Shown here piece by piece: positions 62,618 to 64,000 of a stretch of DNA of 64,000 nt. This stretch comes from Listeria farberi (lineage in GTDB: Bacteria; Bacillota; Bacilli; Lactobacillales; Listeriaceae): the NCBI RefSeq assembly GCF_014229245.1, contig NZ_JAARZJ010000008.1, forward strand, positions 62,001 to 126,000, given 5' to 3'. Positions within the stretch are counted from its first letter, which is position 1, and the number at the start of each line of letters is the position of its first letter. The position numbers were made by a program, and so were the translations under genes. A model generated the notes under the pieces. That model was given only the letters and a program-made list of their open reading frames with translations. It was not told the origin of the DNA and made no database searches.

Positions 62618-63517
62618 ATGAAATTGAAAAAAGTAGCAATGGGTATTACCGTAGTAATGGCTTCAAGCTTATTACTAGTAGGTTGCGGTAGTAGCGACGA
62701 CAGCAGCAAAGACAAGAAGAGCACAGACACAAAACAAACAGAAACAAAGAAAACAGCTAAAACAGATGGTACTATGACTGATGGTACTTACAAATTAGAA
62801 GAAAAGAATTTCGACGACAAAGGCTGGAAAGGTTTCATGTCAATCGAAGTTAAAGATGGTAAAATCACTAAAGCTAACTATGATTACAAAAACAAAGACG
62901 GCAAACTTAAATCCGAAGATGCAGACTACGAAAAAGCAATGAAAGATAAAGTAGGAACTGGTCCTCAAGAATACTTGAAACAATTAAGTGATTCTTTAGT
63001 TAAAAATCAATCTGCAGCATCTGTAGAAGTAGTTTCAGGAGCGACTCATTCTTCTGACGCTTTCATCAACTATGCTAACCAATTAATCCAAGCAGCTCAA
63101 AAAGCTGATACAACTACAATTTCCATCAACAACCTAGCTAAAATGGAAGATGGAACTTACAAACTTGAAGAACAAAACTACGCACATGGTTACCGTGTAG
63201 TATTCAACATGGACGTTAAAGATGGCAAAATCACTAAATCTGACTACAACTATGTTGATAAAGACGGCAAACTTAAATCAGATGACGCTGATTACGAGAA
63301 AAACATGAAAGCTAAATCTGGTACTGGTCCAAAAGAATACATCCCAGCACTTAATGAATCTCTAGTAGAGAAACAAGACGTTGCTGCAGTAGACACTGTT
63401 TCTGGTGCTACTAACTCTTCTAACCAATTCAAAATCTACGCAGCTCAACTTCAAAATGCTGCACAAAATGGTAATACTGACACTATCAAAGTGTACAACC
63501 TAGTAGAAGCTGAATAA
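62618..63517 (+). CDS. pplA: PplA, flavinylated EET lipoprotein and pheromone precursor
   Basis: 299 residues from ATG 62618, with AAAGGTGGGAG upstream. Signal peptide with lipobox LVGC (Cys23), then two tandem FMN-binding domains (about 50-155 and 175-290). Each ends in VSGAT, with the FMN-accepting threonines at Thr143 and Thr265 by motif. FmnB attaches the FMN, and PplA passes electrons outside the cell. In L. monocytogenes its signal peptide also yields the pPplA pheromone that aids vacuole escape. The two domains are clear internal duplicates. Confidence 0.97.
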   Translation: MKLKKVAMGITVVMASSLLLVGCGSSDDSSKDKKSTDTKQTETKKTAKTDGTMTDGTYKLEEKNFDDKGWKGFMSIEVKDGKITKANYDYKNKDGKLKSEDADYEKAMKDKVGTGPQEYLKQLSDSLVKNQSAASVEVVSGATHSSDAFINYANQLIQAAQKADTTTISINNLAKMEDGTYKLEEQNYAHGYRVVFNMDVKDGKITKSDYNYVDKDGKLKSDDADYEKNMKAKSGTGPKEYIPALNESLVEKQDVAAVDTVSGATNSSNQFKIYAAQLQNAAQNGNTDTIKVYNLVEAE

Positions 63518-63540
63518 TTAGTACAATGAAATGCACAAAA

Positions 63541-63577
63541 CGGCTGGCCCTAATTCTGGGGCTAGCCGATTTTTTTA
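63541..63577 (+). terminator. Terminator of pplA
   Basis: CGGCTGGCCC pairs with GGGCTAGCCG (one G-U) and is followed by a T-run. Confidence 0.92.
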
Positions 63578-63678
63578 TCGCAAAACAGAGAAATTAAGCC
63601 TTATTATTGTAGATTTATTCTTTTTTTTACGCTATAGTTATTCAAGTAAAGATCACGGATTAGAAAGGTGAAAAGCTA

Positions 63679-64000
63679 ATGAAGAAATGGAAAATAATAT
63701 TATCAGTTATCGTACTCGCGCTTGTGGTGTCAGCATGCGGAAATTCTAATAACAATTCAAAAAAAGAACCAAGTGACTCTAAAACACTTTTGGAACAACC
63801 TTATTCTAAAACTGATTTCCTAATGGGAACAGTAGTTACACTTAAAATCTATGACAAAGGCAAAGAAGACGTTCTAGATAAAGGTTTTGATCGCATTAAA
63901 GATTTAGCGGCAAAAATTACTACAAGCGATTCAGAAAAAACATCAGAAGTGGATAAAATAAACGAACAAGCAGGGAAGAAGCCGGTAAAAGTTTCTAAAG
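63679..64000 (+). CDS. fmnB: FmnB, FAD:protein FMN transferase (ApbE family), 5' part
   Basis: The window ends inside this gene. The visible 107 residues start MKKWKIILSVIVLALVVSACG, a lipoprotein signal with lipobox VSAC, followed by a Ser/Asn/Lys linker and SKTDFLMGTVVTLKIYD, the start of the ApbE fold. In L. monocytogenes FmnB attaches FMN to threonines of PplA on the outer face of the membrane. GAAAGGTGAAAAG precedes the ATG. The catalytic region lies beyond the window. Confidence 0.93.
   Translation, partial: MKKWKIILSVIVLALVVSACGNSNNNSKKEPSDSKTLLEQPYSKTDFLMGTVVTLKIYDKGKEDVLDKGFDRIKDLAAKITTSDSEKTSEVDKINEQAGKKPVKVSK

Overview
The window looks like a Listeria chromosome, most likely Listeria monocytogenes or a close sensu stricto relative. 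The basis is gene content and order: Lys/Orn/Arg decarboxylase end, tmk, pstA, the LysM autolysin NamA (MurA), an M-box-controlled mgtA with two SEDS genes, kdpFABCDE, the pentitol PTS/pentose-phosphate operon, the str operon, and the flavin-based extracellular electron transfer (EET) locus ending in pplA and fmnB. I recognise this order from memory as roughly lmo2694 to lmo2636 of strain EGD-e, running backwards. No locus tag was looked up. The DNA is AT-rich throughout. There are no rRNA or tRNA genes, no CRISPR array, no prophage and no insertion sequence.

Layout. 1-1230: decarboxylase tail, thymidylate kinase and the c-di-AMP receptor PstA. 1450-3869: a very AT-rich two-gene insert (glycosyltransferase and DUF421 membrane protein) that I do not remember at this position in EGD-e. 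3957-6446: autolysin NamA and a divergent TetR regulator. 6490-11837: Mg2+ riboswitch (M-box), a 31-codon leader ORF, MgtA, FtsW-type and RodA-type proteins. 11842-13990: cellobiose/lactose-family PTS read from a near-perfect sigma-54 promoter. 14183-22002: kdpFABC plus kdpDE, including a 29-residue KdpF. 22040-28267: a hydrolase, an SOS-controlled YolD/UvrX pair whose polymerase gene is frameshifted, a sigma-B-type usp-rpiB pair, an AraC regulator and small genes. 28522-39000: pentitol operon (PRD activator, PTS IIA/IIB/IIC, two dehydrogenases, RpiB, two Rpe-like proteins, transketolase). 39025-42461: acetyltransferase and two convergent dGTPase paralogues. 42496-47080: rpsL-rpsG-fusA-tuf. 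47184-54767: PRD regulator and an ascorbate-family PTS with a lactonase-like phosphotriesterase homologue, a creatininase-family protein, a KDGP aldolase and a SIS protein. 54769-56672: SUKH-domain and DUF4003 proteins. 56677-64000: a phosphoesterase lipoprotein, then DmkB, EetB, EetA, Ndh2, PplA and the start of FmnB.

How the parts connect. Three themes recur. First, cation homeostasis: PstA binds c-di-AMP, KdpD carries the c-di-AMP-binding USP signature, and Mg2+ uptake is tied to cell-wall SEDS enzymes by one riboswitch. Second, PTS-fed sugar catabolism: there are three PTS sets, two with PRD regulators encoded just upstream, and cre-like boxes are visible. Third, respiration: Ndh2, a demethylmenaquinone branch enzyme, EetA/B and the flavinylated lipoprotein PplA form the known EET chain.

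The observations I consider least described are the acidic MgtL-like leader peptide between the M-box and mgtA, the undefined catabolic pathway at 49444-54725, the second dGTPase, and the homopolymer frameshift in the Y-family polymerase.
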